A DNA stretch of 64,000 bases from Roseivivax isoporae LMG 25204. GTDB lineage: Bacteria > Pseudomonadota > Alphaproteobacteria > Rhodobacterales > Rhodobacteraceae. The stretch covers positions 62,001 to 126,000 of the forward strand of contig NZ_JAME01000002.1 in NCBI RefSeq assembly GCF_000521865.1, written 5' to 3'. Positions 36,970 to 46,631 of this stretch are shown here, one piece after another; the stretch's first letter is position 1; every line of letters starts with the position of its first letter. The translations under genes and the position numbers were made by a program. The notes beneath the pieces were generated by a model, which saw only the letters and a list, made by a program, of their open reading frames with translations, ran no database searches and was not told the origin of the DNA.

Positions 36970-37944
36970 TCAGGGGTCCGGCGCGGTCGCCAGCGTCGCC
37001 CCGGTGCGCGTCTGGGTGTCCCCGGCCGGGCGGTCCTGCCCGATCGTTCCGCCCTCGTCGCGGCGCGTCTTGTTGCCCTCGATATGGGCGTTGAACTCGG
37101 CCCCGAGGAGGACGATGAACGCCGAGAGCCAGAGCCAGGTCAGAAGGATGATGACCCCGCCCAGCGTGCCGTAGGTCTCGTTGTAGCTGCCGAAGTTCTG
37201 GACATAGAGCGAGAAGCCCATGGTCCCCGCGATCCAGAGCGCGCCCGCGATCAGCGCGCCCGGGGACACCATGCGCCAGCGCGGCCGGCGGCGCGAGGGC
37301 GCGAAGCGGTAGAGGAACGAGAGCCCGAGCACCGTCATGCCCGACATGACGATCCACTTGATGAGCGACAGCAGCACCTCGAGCCCGAGCGAGATGCCGA
37401 GGAACGCCATCACCGCCGGGATCACGATCACCACGTTGAGCGCGAGGATGACGCCGACCAGCAGCACCACGGTCAGCATCACCGCCACGACGTTCAGCGT
37501 GAAGAACCCGCGCCGCTCGCGTTCGCCATAGGCGATGTTCATGCCGGACATCAGGGTCTTGACCCCGCGCATGGCGCCGTAGACCGCGAGCGCGAGCGCG
37601 AGCATGGCCGCAAGCCCCGTCGCCGTCTGGTCGCCGCCGGTCACCTCGAGCACCTGGTCCTGGATGATCGTGGCCGCGTCCTGCGGCAGGATGTCCACGA
37701 GCTGTTCCAGCTGCGCGGTGAGGTCCGAGGGATCGAGCACGTAGCCCGCGAGCGAGATCATCGCCGTGGCGGCCGGAAAGATCGACAGGAGTGTGTAGAA
37801 CGCGACGCCCGCCGCCACGACCGAGATGTTGTCCTCGACCGTGTCCGTGGCCACGTCGCGCAGGACGCGGTACCAGCGCCAGCGCCGCTTTTCCGCCGCG
37901 GGGGCGGCGTCGCGGTCAGGCATGTCGGCGGTGGTTTCGCTCAT
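36970..37944 (-). CDS. YihY/BrkB family inner membrane protein
   Basis: A 324-residue polytopic membrane protein of the family once misannotated as ribonuclease BN. It shows six or so hydrophobic segments, the ISVVAAGVAFYTLLSIFPA start region (split about 38-57), YGAMRGVKTLM and the NETYGTLGGVIILLTWLW block. Function is not established. The ATG at 37944 was chosen; an in-frame TTG twelve codons upstream is less likely. Confidence 0.88.
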   Translation of the reverse strand: MSETTADMPDRDAAPAAEKRRWRWYRVLRDVATDTVEDNISVVAAGVAFYTLLSIFPAATAMISLAGYVLDPSDLTAQLEQLVDILPQDAATIIQDQVLEVTGGDQTATGLAAMLALALAVYGAMRGVKTLMSGMNIAYGERERRGFFTLNVVAVMLTVVLLVGVILALNVVIVIPAVMAFLGISLGLEVLLSLIKWIVMSGMTVLGLSFLYRFAPSRRRPRWRMVSPGALIAGALWIAGTMGFSLYVQNFGSYNETYGTLGGVIILLTWLWLSAFIVLLGAEFNAHIEGNKTRRDEGGTIGQDRPAGDTQTRTGATLATAPDP

Positions 37945-38105
37945 CGCGGCAGGTCCGTGGTCGTTGAAGGCCCGTGGCAAGATAATGTGATCGCACCGGA
38001 CTTCAAAAACGGAATCGCCTTTCCGGGGCGGGACGCGGCGAAAAGATCGACGGTCTGTCCGCGCGTTGCGCGGCGATCCTCACGTACGGCGCGGAGCGTC
38101 CGCGC

Positions 38106-38915
38106 TCAAGCGCGGGCCTTCTCCGCCGCCTTTGCCGCGTCCCAGAGCGCGTCCATCTCGGCGAGGTCGCTGTCCGCCGGGCTGCGGCCCTCGGCCGCCA
38201 GCGCCGCCTCGATCGCGCCGAAGCGCCGGGTGAATTTCGCGTTCGCCGCCCGCAGCGCCGCCTCGGGATCGATGTCGAGATGCCGCGCGAGGTTCGCCAT
38301 GACGAAGAGCAGGTCGCCGAATTCCTCGGCGCGGTGGTCCGGATCGGTGGCGGCGCGCAGCTCCTGCGCCTCCTCCACGATCTTGTCGAGCACCTGGTCG
38401 GTCTCGGGCCAGTCGAATCCCACGCGCGCGGCGCGCTTCTGCAGCTTGACCGCGCGGGTGAGCGCCGGCAGCCCCAGCGCCACGCCGTCGAGCACGCCCT
38501 TCTGCGCGGTCTCTGCGCGCTCGGCCGCCTTGATGCGCTCCCAGTCCTGCACCTGCTGCTCGGGGGTCTTGGCGTTCGATTCGTCGCCGAAGACGTGCGG
38601 ATGCCGTGCAACCATCTTGTCCGAGATCGCGTTCGCCACCTCGTCGAAGGTGAAGAGGCCCGCCTCCTCGGCCATCTGCGTGTGGTAGACCGATTGCAGC
38701 AGCAGGTCGCCCAGCTCGCCCTTGAGCTCGTCCCACGCCTCGCGCGCGATGGCGTCGGCGACCTCGTGCGCCTCCTCGATCGTGTAGGGCGCGATCGAGG
38801 CGAAATCCTGCGCGACGTCCCACGGGCAGCCGGTCTCGGGATCGCGCAGGCGGCGCATGATCTCGCGCAGGCGCGGCAGCCCGCCGTTCGGGTCGTGGAT
38901 CAGCTCGTCGGTCAT
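38106..38915 (-). CDS. mazG: Nucleoside triphosphate pyrophosphohydrolase MazG
   Basis: House-cleaning enzyme that hydrolyses non-canonical or excess NTPs to NMPs. The 269 residues contain two MazG domains: LPRLREIMRRLRDPETGCPWD with EEAHEVADAI in the first and EEAQELRAA with EEFGDLLFVMANLARHL in the second (quoted in parts), holding the metal-binding EExxE-type residues. It diverges from the amidohydrolase gene. Confidence 0.95.
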   Translation of the reverse strand: MTDELIHDPNGGLPRLREIMRRLRDPETGCPWDVAQDFASIAPYTIEEAHEVADAIAREAWDELKGELGDLLLQSVYHTQMAEEAGLFTFDEVANAISDKMVARHPHVFGDESNAKTPEQQVQDWERIKAAERAETAQKGVLDGVALGLPALTRAVKLQKRAARVGFDWPETDQVLDKIVEEAQELRAATDPDHRAEEFGDLLFVMANLARHLDIDPEAALRAANAKFTRRFGAIEAALAAEGRSPADSDLAEMDALWDAAKAAEKARA

Positions 38916-38982
38916 TGCGCCCGCTCCGCTTTTCGGGATTCACTCGCCCCGAAGTGCGCCAAAGGTCCCGAGGAGTCCACCC

Positions 38983-40149
38983 ATGCCCGTCGTCAACCGC
39001 ATCGCCGGCTTCGCCGAGGACATGACCGCGTGGCGCCGCCACCTGCACGCCCATCCCGAGCTCGGCCTCGACTGCCAGCAGACCGCGGCCTTCGTGGCCG
39101 ACAAGCTGCGCGGCTTCGGTGTGGACGAGGTGCATGAAGGCATCGCGCGTTCGGGCCTCGTGGCGCTGATCCGCGGCCGCGGGCCGGGCCCCGTCACGGG
39201 CCTGCGCGCCGACATGGACGCGCTGCCCATGGACGAGGCGACCGGCGCCGAGTGGGCGTCGACCGTTCCGGGGCGCATGCATGCCTGCGGCCATGACGGG
39301 CACACGACCATGCTGCTCGGCGCGGCGCGCTACCTCGCCGAGACGCGCAACTTTTCCGGCGCCGTTGCGCTGATCTTCCAGCCCGCCGAGGAGACCATCG
39401 GCGGCGGGCGCCTGATGGTCGAGGAAGGCATCATGGACCGCTTCGGCATCGACGAGGTCTACGCGCTGCATACCGATCCGTTCTCCGATCTTGGCACCTT
39501 CGGCACGCGGCCGGGCCCGATCATGGCGGCGGTCGACGATTTCGAGATCGTGCTGACCGGCCGCGGCGGCCACGCGGCCTATCCGCACGACTGCGTCGAC
39601 CCGGTGCCGGCGGCGCTGTCGCTCGGGCTCGCGCTGCAGACCATCGCCTCGCGCAACGCCTCGCCGCTTGCGCAGCTCGTGGTGTCGCTGACCACCGTTC
39701 AGGCCGGATCGGCGATGAACGTCATCCCGAACTCGGCGCGGCTCGCGGGCACCGTGCGCAGCTTCGACCCCGAGGTGCGCGACATGGCCGAACGCCGCCT
39801 GCGCGAGATCGTCGCGGGGCAGGCGGCGAGCTTCGGCGTCACCGCCGATGTGGACTACCAGCGGAACTACCCGCCCACGGTGAACCATGCGGCGCAGACC
39901 GCGTTCGCGGCCGGCATCGCCCGCGACGTGGCGGGGCAGGAGGCGGTCGACGCAGAGCTCGCGCCCGAGATGGGCGCCGAGGATTTCTCCTACATGCTGA
40001 ACGCGCGGCCGGGCGCGTTCCTGTTTCTCGGGCAGGGCAAGGGGCCCTCGGTGCACCACCCGGAATTCGACTTCAACGACGCGGCCGCACCGATCGGCGC
40101 ATCCTTCTTTGCCCGCCTCGTGGAACGCCGCCAACCCGTCGCGGCCTGA
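38983..40149 (+). CDS. M20-family amidohydrolase (HipO-like)
   Basis: A 388-residue metal-dependent amidohydrolase/aminoacylase. The metal-site blocks HACGHDGHTTMLLGAARYL, PAEETIGGGRLMVEEG and EMGAEDFSYML are present (quoted in parts), with the inserted dimerisation domain containing GRGGHAAYPH. The ATG at 38983 follows CGAGGAG. Substrate (N-acyl amino acid, hippurate or similar) is not predictable. It is followed by an agmatinase-family gene after 85 bases. Confidence 0.92.
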   Translation: MPVVNRIAGFAEDMTAWRRHLHAHPELGLDCQQTAAFVADKLRGFGVDEVHEGIARSGLVALIRGRGPGPVTGLRADMDALPMDEATGAEWASTVPGRMHACGHDGHTTMLLGAARYLAETRNFSGAVALIFQPAEETIGGGRLMVEEGIMDRFGIDEVYALHTDPFSDLGTFGTRPGPIMAAVDDFEIVLTGRGGHAAYPHDCVDPVPAALSLGLALQTIASRNASPLAQLVVSLTTVQAGSAMNVIPNSARLAGTVRSFDPEVRDMAERRLREIVAGQAASFGVTADVDYQRNYPPTVNHAAQTAFAAGIARDVAGQEAVDAELAPEMGAEDFSYMLNARPGAFLFLGQGKGPSVHHPEFDFNDAAAPIGASFFARLVERRQPVAA

Positions 40150-40234
40150 TTGTCCACGGCAATGCGCCCGCGGGACTGGCCGCGCGGCGCGATCCGTGGC
40201 AGAGGTGCGCTCACACCACCACCGGACGGATGCC

Positions 40235-41197
40235 ATGGCCCTCGAAGACGCCAAGACCCAGATTGACCACGCCTTCACCCGCCCCGACACGCGCGGGCTG
40301 TCGTTCGAGAATGCCTTCGCGGGCGCGCCGTCCTTCCTGAGGCGCCGCTACACCAAGGACCTGGCCGGCGTCGACGTCGCGGTCACGGGCATCCCGTTCG
40401 ACCAGGCGGTGACGAACCGTCCCGGCTGCCGCTTCGGGCCGCGCGCGATCCGCGAGGCGTCGACGCTCCAGCCCTACGATCCGCCCTATGGCTGGGACTA
40501 TTCGCCGCTCGAGGCGTTCTCGGTCGTGGATTACGGCGATCTCGCCTTCGACTACGCCAAGGTGTCGTCGGTGCCGCAGGCGATCACCGATCACGTGCGC
40601 GGCATCCTCGCGGCCGGGGCCGCGCCGCTGACGCTCGGGGGCGACCATTTCGTGACGCTGCCGATCCTGCGCGCCATGGCCGAGAGGCACGGGCCGCTCG
40701 CGCTGCTGCAGTTCGACGCACATTCCGACAGCTGGGTCGACGACGATCCCGACCGGATCGACCACGGCACCTTCGTCTACAAGGCGGTCAGGGAGGGGCT
40801 CATCGACCCCGCGCGCTCGGTCTCGGTGGGCATCCGCACAACCAATCCCGACACGATGGGCCTGACGATCATCGACGCGCCCGAAGTGCACCGGACAGGA
40901 CCCGACGCGGTCGCCCGCCGCATCCGCGAGGTGATCGGCGACGCGCCCTGCTACCTCACCTTCGACATCGACGCGCTCGACCCGGCCTTCGCGCCCGGCA
41001 CCGGCACGCCGGTCTGGGGCGGGCTGAGCTCGGGGCAGGCGGCGCTGATCCTGCGGGAAATCGCCGGTCTGAGCCTCGTCGGCGGCGACGTGGTTGAGGT
41101 TTCCCCGCAATACGATCACTCCGGCGCCACGGCGGTCGCGGGTGCGCACGTGGCCATGGAGATCCTCTGCCTCTGGGGCTGGACGCGGCGGGGCTGA
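40235..41197 (+). CDS. speB: Agmatinase/ureohydrolase family protein
   Basis: A 320-residue member of the arginase/agmatinase superfamily, which hydrolyses guanidino groups to urea. The binuclear manganese ligands are in GGDHFVTLP, QFDAHSDSW and FDIDALDPAF, with the GTGTPVWGG loop typical of agmatinases. The N-terminus FENAFAGAPSFLRRRYTKDL is the agmatinase type (split here at about 18-37). Some relatives act on guanidinobutyrate or guanidinopropionate, so the substrate is open. It may be cotranscribed with the amidohydrolase. Confidence 0.85.
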   Translation: MALEDAKTQIDHAFTRPDTRGLSFENAFAGAPSFLRRRYTKDLAGVDVAVTGIPFDQAVTNRPGCRFGPRAIREASTLQPYDPPYGWDYSPLEAFSVVDYGDLAFDYAKVSSVPQAITDHVRGILAAGAAPLTLGGDHFVTLPILRAMAERHGPLALLQFDAHSDSWVDDDPDRIDHGTFVYKAVREGLIDPARSVSVGIRTTNPDTMGLTIIDAPEVHRTGPDAVARRIREVIGDAPCYLTFDIDALDPAFAPGTGTPVWGGLSSGQAALILREIAGLSLVGGDVVEVSPQYDHSGATAVAGAHVAMEILCLWGWTRRG

Positions 41198-41241
41198 CCG
41201 CGCGGCACGGCCGCACCTCCGAGAAACCGGGAGTTGACGAC

Positions 41242-41652
41242 GTGAAACTGCTCTTCTGGCTCATCGTTCTTGCCGCGATCGGCGCGCTCGCGTGGATCCG
41301 GCTCGCGCCCTCGGACCCGGCCGTGTGGCACGTGGACCCGCAGGTCACCGCGGACCAGGACCTCTCGACGGGAGTCCGGCGGCGGATCGAGGGCGACGAC
41401 GCCACCTTCGCGCAGCTGAACGGCATCATCCTCGCCACGCCGCGCACCGACCTCGTCGCCGGCAGCCCGGACGAGGACCGCGTCACCTATGTCACGCGGT
41501 CGAAATGGTTCGGCTTTCCGGACTACACCACGATCCAGCACGAGGACGACGTTATCGAGCTTTGGGCGCGGCTACGTTTCGGGCAGTCCGACATGGGCGT
41601 GAACCGTGCCCGCGTCGAGGGCTGGCTGTCGCGGCTCGATGGCGAGGGATGA
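41242..41652 (+). CDS. DUF1499 family protein
   Basis: A 136-residue protein with an N-terminal hydrophobic anchor (about 3-20), then the DUF1499 core: YVTRSKWFGFPDYTTIQ and ARLRFGQSDMGVNRARVEGWL (split at about 84-100 and 110-130). Function is unknown. It lies 44 bases after the agmatinase gene and its last 81 bases overlap the convergent small exported protein gene. Confidence 0.85.
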   Translation: MKLLFWLIVLAAIGALAWIRLAPSDPAVWHVDPQVTADQDLSTGVRRRIEGDDATFAQLNGIILATPRTDLVAGSPDEDRVTYVTRSKWFGFPDYTTIQHEDDVIELWARLRFGQSDMGVNRARVEGWLSRLDGEG

Positions 41653-41883
41653 ACTGAGGCAGCCCTCGTTCAGCTCGCGCCACATGGGCACGTTGAGCGA
41701 CATCTGGCATTGCGCGGTGAAGCTGCGCCCGCCCACATGCAGGCAGATGATCTCGCCCATCTCGACGCGGTCGCCTTCGGTGTCGGTGCAGTAGCACTCG
41801 ATCACCCGGCCGCCGCCCGTCGCGTCCGCCCCCGCGGGGGGCGCGGCGAGAAGAACGAGAAGGGCTGCGACACCGCGGGTCAT
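41572..41883 (-). CDS. Small exported cysteine-containing protein
   Basis: A 103-residue product with a signal peptide (cleavage probably after AGA near residue 19) and four cysteines in the mature part (IECYCTD, IICLHV, AQCQMSLNVPMW, EGCLSSS). The conserved-looking core ends near EGCLSSS; the remaining 25 residues run antisense to the DUF1499 gene. I do not recognise a named family, though the cysteine spacing suggests two disulfides. It diverges from prfA across 63 bases. Confidence 0.65.
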   Translation of the reverse strand: MTRGVAALLVLLAAPPAGADATGGGRVIECYCTDTEGDRVEMGEIICLHVGGRSFTAQCQMSLNVPMWRELNEGCLSSSLAIEPRQPALDAGTVHAHVGLPET

Positions 41884-41946
41884 CCGATCACGTTACCATG
41901 GCCGGGCGCTTGACCAAAGCGCGGCTTTGAAGGACAGACACGGCCC

Positions 41947-42996
41947 ATGATCCCCGAGGAACGCCTGATCCAGATCGTCGACCGGTTCGAATACCTCGAG
42001 GCCCGCATGGCCGAGGGAACGGGCGACATCGCCGCGCTCGGTCGCGAATATTCCGAACTGCGCCCGGTCGTCGACACCATCGCCACCTGGCGCGCGCTGC
42101 GCCGCGAGCTGTCCGACGCACGCGCCATGCGCGACGACCCCGAGATGCGCGCGCTGGCGGACGAGGAGATCGCCCGCCTCGAGGACGCGCTGCCCGAGGC
42201 CGAGGCGGCGCTGCGCCTCGCGCTCCTGCCGCGCGACGTGGCCGACGCCCGCCCCGCGATCCTCGAGATCCGCCCCGGCACCGGCGGGGAGGAGGCCGCG
42301 CTCTTCGCCGCCGACCTCTTCCGCATGTACGCGCGGTTCGCCGAGGCGCAGGGCTGGCAGGTCGAGGTGATCGAGGAGCAGGCGACGGAACTGGGCGGCC
42401 TGCGCGAGATGGTGGCGCGCATCTCGGGTGACCGGGTCTTCGCCCGGCTCAAGTTCGAATCCGGCGTCCACCGCGTGCAGCGCGTGCCCGCGACCGAATC
42501 CGGCGGGCGCATCCACACCTCCGCCGCGACCGTCACCGTCCTGCCTGAGGCGCAGGAGGTCGACGTGGCGATCGACCCGGGCGACATCCGCATCGACACG
42601 ATGCGGTCCTCGGGCGCGGGCGGGCAGCACGTGAACACGACCGATTCCGCGGTGCGCATCACCCACCTGCCCACCGGGATCGTCGTGACCTCGTCCGAGA
42701 AATCGCAGCACCGCAACCGCGAGATCGCCATGGGCGTGCTGCGTGCGCGGCTCTTCGACATGCAGCGACAGAAGGCCGCGTCCGAACGGTCGGACCTGCG
42801 CCGCCTGCAGGTGGGCAGCGGCGACCGGTCGGAGCGCATCCGAACCTACAACTTCCCGCAGGGGCGGCTGACCGACCACCGCATCAACCTCACGCTCTAC
42901 AAGCTCGACCAGGTGATGGCGGGCGACCTCGCCGAGATCATCGACGCGCTGACCGCCGATGCGCAGGCGATGCTGCTGGCGGAGATGGCGGAATGA
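41947..42996 (+). CDS. prfA: Peptide chain release factor 1
   Basis: Terminates translation at UAA and UAG. The 349 residues carry the stop-codon-reading PAT motif (181-183) rather than the RF2 SPF, and the catalytic GGQ at 225-227 in [14 protein letters not shown]. It overlaps prmC, whose product methylates the GGQ glutamine, by ATGA. Confidence 0.97.
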   Translation: MIPEERLIQIVDRFEYLEARMAEGTGDIAALGREYSELRPVVDTIATWRALRRELSDARAMRDDPEMRALADEEIARLEDALPEAEAALRLALLPRDVADARPAILEIRPGTGGEEAALFAADLFRMYARFAEAQGWQVEVIEEQATELGGLREMVARISGDRVFARLKFESGVHRVQRVPATESGGRIHTSAATVTVLPEAQEVDVAIDPGDIRIDTMRSSGAGGQHVNTTDSAVRITHLPTGIVVTSSEKSQHRNREIAMGVLRARLFDMQRQKAASERSDLRRLQVGSGDRSERIRTYNFPQGRLTDHRINLTLYKLDQVMAGDLAEIIDALTADAQAMLLAEMAE

Positions 42997-43847
42997 CCGA
43001 CGCCGTGTCGGCGACCGGCGCGGACCTCGTCGCCCGCGCCACGCGCGCGCTTGCGGCGGCCGGCGTGCCGGACCCAGCGCGCGATGCGCGGCGGCTTCTG
43101 GCGCATGCGCTCGGCCTTGCGCCGGGGCGGGTCACGCTCGCGCTGCCGGACCCGGTGGCGCCGGGGCGGCAGGCGGCCTTCGACGCGCTCGTCGCGGCCC
43201 GCGGTCGCCGCGTGCCGGTAAGCCACCTCGTGGGCGAGCGGCTGTTCTGGGGCCGGGCCTTTGCCGTCGGCCCCGCGGTGCTCGATCCGCGGCCCGAGAC
43301 CGAGACGCTGGTTGCCGCGGCACTGGCGCGGCCATTCCGCACCGTCCTCGACCTCGGGACGGGGTCGGGCTGCATCCTCCTGACGCTTCTCGCGGAACGT
43401 CCCGCGGCGGAAGGCACCGGGACCGACATCGATCCGGCCGCGCTCGAGGTGGCGGCGGGGAACGCGGTGCGGCTTGGCGTGGAGGCGCGCGCGCGCTTCT
43501 CGCGGGGCGACTGGGGGGGCGCGGTGCCCGCGGGGGCGCGCTTCGACCTCGTCGTGTCGAACCCGCCCTACATCGCGGCGGACGAGATGGCGGGCCTCGC
43601 GCCGGAGGTGCGGAACCACGAGCCGCGCCACGCGTTGACCGACGAAGGCGACGGGCTCTCCGTCTACCGGCACATCGCCGGTCAGGCCGGATCCCTGCTT
43701 TCCCCGGGTGGCCGGGTCCTTGTGGAAATCGGCCCGGACCAGGGCGCGGCGGTGGCCGCGATCTTCGAAACAGCGGGGCTTTCGGACATCGGGGTGCTGC
43801 CCGACTTCGACGGACGGGACCGCGTGGTGACGGCATTCTTGGCGTGA
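42993..43847 (+). CDS. prmC: Release factor glutamine methyltransferase PrmC
   Basis: Methylates the GGQ glutamine of release factors. The 284 residues have an N-terminal helical substrate domain, the SAM-binding DLGTGSGCI loop (120-128) and the catalytic NPPY at 190-193. Translational coupling to prfA is expected from the ATGA overlap. Confidence 0.96.
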   Translation: MTDAVSATGADLVARATRALAAAGVPDPARDARRLLAHALGLAPGRVTLALPDPVAPGRQAAFDALVAARGRRVPVSHLVGERLFWGRAFAVGPAVLDPRPETETLVAAALARPFRTVLDLGTGSGCILLTLLAERPAAEGTGTDIDPAALEVAAGNAVRLGVEARARFSRGDWGGAVPAGARFDLVVSNPPYIAADEMAGLAPEVRNHEPRHALTDEGDGLSVYRHIAGQAGSLLSPGGRVLVEIGPDQGAAVAAIFETAGLSDIGVLPDFDGRDRVVTAFLA

Positions 43848-43911
43848 ATCGCCGGCCGCGAACGCATTTTCAGGGTTTTTGGCTTGTAATGCACCCGGGG
43901 ACGTGTTTACT

Positions 43912-43943
43912 CATGCGCCAGTCGGGCCGGTGGATGGCGCATG
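43912..43943. promoter_or_regulatory. Inverted repeat CATGCGCCA-N14-TGGCGCATG in the DUF4167 leader
   Basis: Nine-base perfect arms (43912-43920 and 43935-43943) in the 203-base gap between prmC and the DUF4167 gene. It is not followed by T residues, so it is more likely an operator or a leader RNA stem than a terminator. Confidence 0.4.
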
Positions 43944-44050
43944 CGGTCCCGCCCGACGGCAAGCCAGCAGAGAGCGACGTGATCCGGCAGTGCGGGCAGG
44001 CTGCGCCTGAGGATCACCACACCAGTCACAGACAAGGCTGAAATTCAGAC

Positions 44051-44791
44051 ATGCGATCTTCGAAATCACGCTCGCGGTCGAAGTCGAACCGCAACCGGAA
44101 CACGGTCGGAAACGTGGTGAACCGCGTCTTCGACAGCTCCGGGCCGGACGGCAAGGTGCGCGGCACCCCGCAGCAGATCATCGACAAGTACAACCAGCTG
44201 GCCCGCGACGCGCAGCTCGCCAACGACCGCGTGGCGACCGAGAACTTCCAGCAGCACGCGGAGCACTACCTGCGCCTGCTGGGCGAGGCGCAGCGCGAGC
44301 AGGAGAGCCGCCGCGAGCAGCAGGAACGCGAGAACCGCGAGCGCCAGGCGCAGCGCGACCGCGACCGCGGCGACCAGCGGCAGGACGACGGCGACGGCCG
44401 CCGGCAGGACGACCAGTCCCAGCCGCAGCACTCCCATCAGCAGCAGCAGCCCGAGCCCGAGTCGCGCGAGCAGGCCGAACCGGCCGAGCAGCAGCAGCCG
44501 CAGCCACCCCGGCGCAGCCGGCGGGCAAACGGCGCGCAGCAGGGCGCCGAGCAGGCCGAACAGCCCTCCGCGGGCGCCGGCGACGTGGTGGATTTCTCCG
44601 AGGGCGAGGACGATTCCTCGGGTCTCGTGGAGACGCCGGAAAACGCGGCCAGCGAAAAGCCCAAGCCCAAGGCGCCCCGCCGCCGCTCCCCCCGCGCCAA
44701 GAAGGCCGACCAGGGCAGCGACGGTGACGAGGGCGGCAAGGGCGCGCAGGGCGACGCCGAGGGCGGCAAGGAAACCAGCGCGGCGGAGTGA
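44051..44791 (+). CDS. DUF4167 family protein
   Basis: A 246-residue hydrophilic protein with an arginine/serine/asparagine-rich start, then the DUF4167 core DSSGPDGKVRGTPQQIIDKYNQLARDA and NFQQHAEHYLRLL (about 28-77, quoted in parts). The rest is a low-complexity tail of Gln, Glu, Arg and Pro, with an acidic/basic C-terminus. It is predicted to be largely disordered and possibly RNA-associated from composition; this is inferred. It ends eight bases before the convergent rsmA. Confidence 0.85.
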   Translation: MRSSKSRSRSKSNRNRNTVGNVVNRVFDSSGPDGKVRGTPQQIIDKYNQLARDAQLANDRVATENFQQHAEHYLRLLGEAQREQESRREQQERENRERQAQRDRDRGDQRQDDGDGRRQDDQSQPQHSHQQQQPEPESREQAEPAEQQQPQPPRRSRRANGAQQGAEQAEQPSAGAGDVVDFSEGEDDSSGLVETPENAASEKPKPKAPRRRSPRAKKADQGSDGDEGGKGAQGDAEGGKETSAAE

Positions 44792-44798
44792 TCCGCCG

Positions 44799-45641
44799 TC
44801 AGCGGGTGGCGTCGAGCGCGCGCGCAAGCGCGCAGAACCCCTCGAGCGGCACCTGCTCGGCCCGGTCCGTCGGCGACAGCCCGGCCTCGGCCAGCCTGTC
44901 CTCGATATCGGGCGCAACCCCGCGCAGCGCCGCGCGCAGCATCTTGCGCCGCTGGTTGAACGCCGCCGCGACCACCCGTTCCAGCGTCTTCGGTGCCGCC
45001 TCGAACCGCGGTTCGGGCAGGGCGTCGAGCCGCACCACCGCCGAGGACACCTTGGGCGGCGGGGTGAAGGCCGAGGGCGGCAGCGACAGCACGATCCGCG
45101 CATCCGTCCGCCACTGGGCCAGCACCGCGAGCCGGCCGTAGGTCTTCGATCCCGGTGGCGCCACGATCCGTTCGGCCACCTCGCGCTGGAACATGAGCGT
45201 GAGCGAGGTCCAGAAGGGCGGCCAGACGCGCGGCGTCAGCCACCGCACCAGGAGCTCGGTCCCCACGTTGTAGGGCAGGTTCGCGACGATCGCGACCGGC
45301 GGCGTCAGGTGCGCGAGCGGATCGACGTCGAGCGCGTCGCCGCACACCACCTCGAGCCGGCCCGGATAGGTGGCGGCGATCTCCTCCAGCGCGGGCAGGC
45401 AGCGCGGATCCTTCTCGATCGCGAGCACGCGCCGCGCGCCCGAGGCCAGAAGCCCGCGGGTCAGCCCGCCGGGCCCGGGGCCCACCTCCAGCACGTCCAT
45501 CCCCGTCAGGTCCCCCGCGGCCCGCGCGATCTTGGACGTGAGATTCAGGTCGAGCAGGAAGTTCTGCCCGAGCGCCTTGCGCGCGCTCAGCCCGTGGCGC
45601 GCGATCACCTCGCGCAGGGGCGGCAGGTCGTCAATGGCCAC
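44799..45641 (-). CDS. rsmA: 16S rRNA dimethyladenosine transferase RsmA (KsgA)
   Basis: Dimethylates two adjacent adenosines at the 3' end of 16S rRNA late in 30S assembly. The 280 residues contain [10 protein letters not shown], the SAM loop [22 protein letters not shown] and the catalytic [14 protein letters not shown]. It is the last gene of the leftward lptF-lptG-lptD-surA-pdxA-rsmA run, 18 bases after pdxA; the surA-pdxA-rsmA order is widespread. Confidence 0.97.
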   Translation of the reverse strand: MAIDDLPPLREVIARHGLSARKALGQNFLLDLNLTSKIARAAGDLTGMDVLEVGPGPGGLTRGLLASGARRVLAIEKDPRCLPALEEIAATYPGRLEVVCGDALDVDPLAHLTPPVAIVANLPYNVGTELLVRWLTPRVWPPFWTSLTLMFQREVAERIVAPPGSKTYGRLAVLAQWRTDARIVLSLPPSAFTPPPKVSSAVVRLDALPEPRFEAAPKTLERVVAAAFNQRRKMLRAALRGVAPDIEDRLAEAGLSPTDRAEQVPLEGFCALARALDATR

Positions 45642-45659
45642 GGCGTCCTCCGGCAGAGC

Positions 45660-46631
45660 TCACGCCGTGCCCCCGGCGAGCCGCCAGGCGAGCTTCAGCG
45701 CCTCGATGGTCGAGGACGGGTTCGCCTTGCCCTGGCCCGCGATGTCCAGCGCGGTGCCGTGGTCGGGCGAGGTGCGGATATAGGGCAGGCCCAGCGTCAG
45801 GTTCACGCCGCGGTCGAAATCGAGCGTCTTGATCGGGATCAGCGCCTGGTCGTGGTACATCGCCACCGCCACGTCGTAGCTCTTGCGCGCCGCGGCGTGG
45901 AACATCGTGTCGGCGGAGAGCGGGCCGGCGATCTCCATTCCCTCCGCCCGCAGGCGTTCGATCACGGGCACGAGGATCTCGATCTCCTCGCGGCCGATCT
46001 TGCCGCCTTCGCCCGCGTGCGGGTTGAGACCCGCCACGGCGAGCCGCGGCTCGGCGATGCGGAAGCGGCGCACGAGGCCGTCATGGGTGATGCGGAGGCA
46101 GGATTCGAGCAGGTCCGCGGTCAGCGCGCCGTGCACCTGCGCGAGCGGGATGTGGATCGTCGCCGGCACCACGCGCAGCGTGTCCGAGGCGAGCATCATC
46201 ACCACGTGCCGCACGCCCGCCCGGTCGGCGAGGTATTCGGTGTGCCCGGGAAAGGCGAAGCCCGCGCCGTCCTGCAGCGCCTTCTTGTGGATCGGCAGCG
46301 TGCAGATCGCCGAGGCGTGCCCCATGTCGGCAAGGTCGACCGCGCGCGCGATCGACGCGACCACCTGCGCCGCCTGCGTCGGCTGCGGAACGCCCGGCAC
46401 GCGCGGTCCGGGAAAGGGCAGCGGCAGGACGGGCAGGGCCGTGGCGGCGACGCGGGCCGCGTCGCGCAGGGTCTCGATCGGCTTCGTGGGCGTACCCTCG
46501 GGCAGGTGATCGGGATCGCCGATCCAGGCAAACGGGATCGTGTCGCGCAGCTGGCGCCAGGCGTCGACGGCAAGTTCGGGCCCGATGCCCGAGGGTTCGC
46601 CGCAGCTCATGGCGATGGGCGCGGGGCTCAT
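45660..46631 (-). CDS. pdxA: 4-hydroxythreonine-4-phosphate dehydrogenase
   Basis: NAD-dependent step of the DXP-dependent pyridoxal phosphate pathway. The 323 residues include SCGEPSGIGPEL, FPGHTEYLADRAG, GLNPHAGEGGKIGREE and the metal-site YHDQALIPIKTL and TSPDHGTA blocks. The ATG overlaps the surA stop by ATGA; a longer frame upstream belongs to surA in another frame. Confidence 0.96.
   Translation of the reverse strand: MSPAPIAMSCGEPSGIGPELAVDAWRQLRDTIPFAWIGDPDHLPEGTPTKPIETLRDAARVAATALPVLPLPFPGPRVPGVPQPTQAAQVVASIARAVDLADMGHASAICTLPIHKKALQDGAGFAFPGHTEYLADRAGVRHVVMMLASDTLRVVPATIHIPLAQVHGALTADLLESCLRITHDGLVRRFRIAEPRLAVAGLNPHAGEGGKIGREEIEILVPVIERLRAEGMEIAGPLSADTMFHAAARKSYDVAVAMYHDQALIPIKTLDFDRGVNLTLGLPYIRTSPDHGTALDIAGQGKANPSSTIEALKLAWRLAGGTA

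Noticed and set aside
44280-44530. Apparent tandem repeat of CAG/GAG-type codons
   Set aside because: It is the Gln/Glu/Arg-rich low-complexity tail of the DUF4167 protein, not a DNA repeat element or CRISPR.
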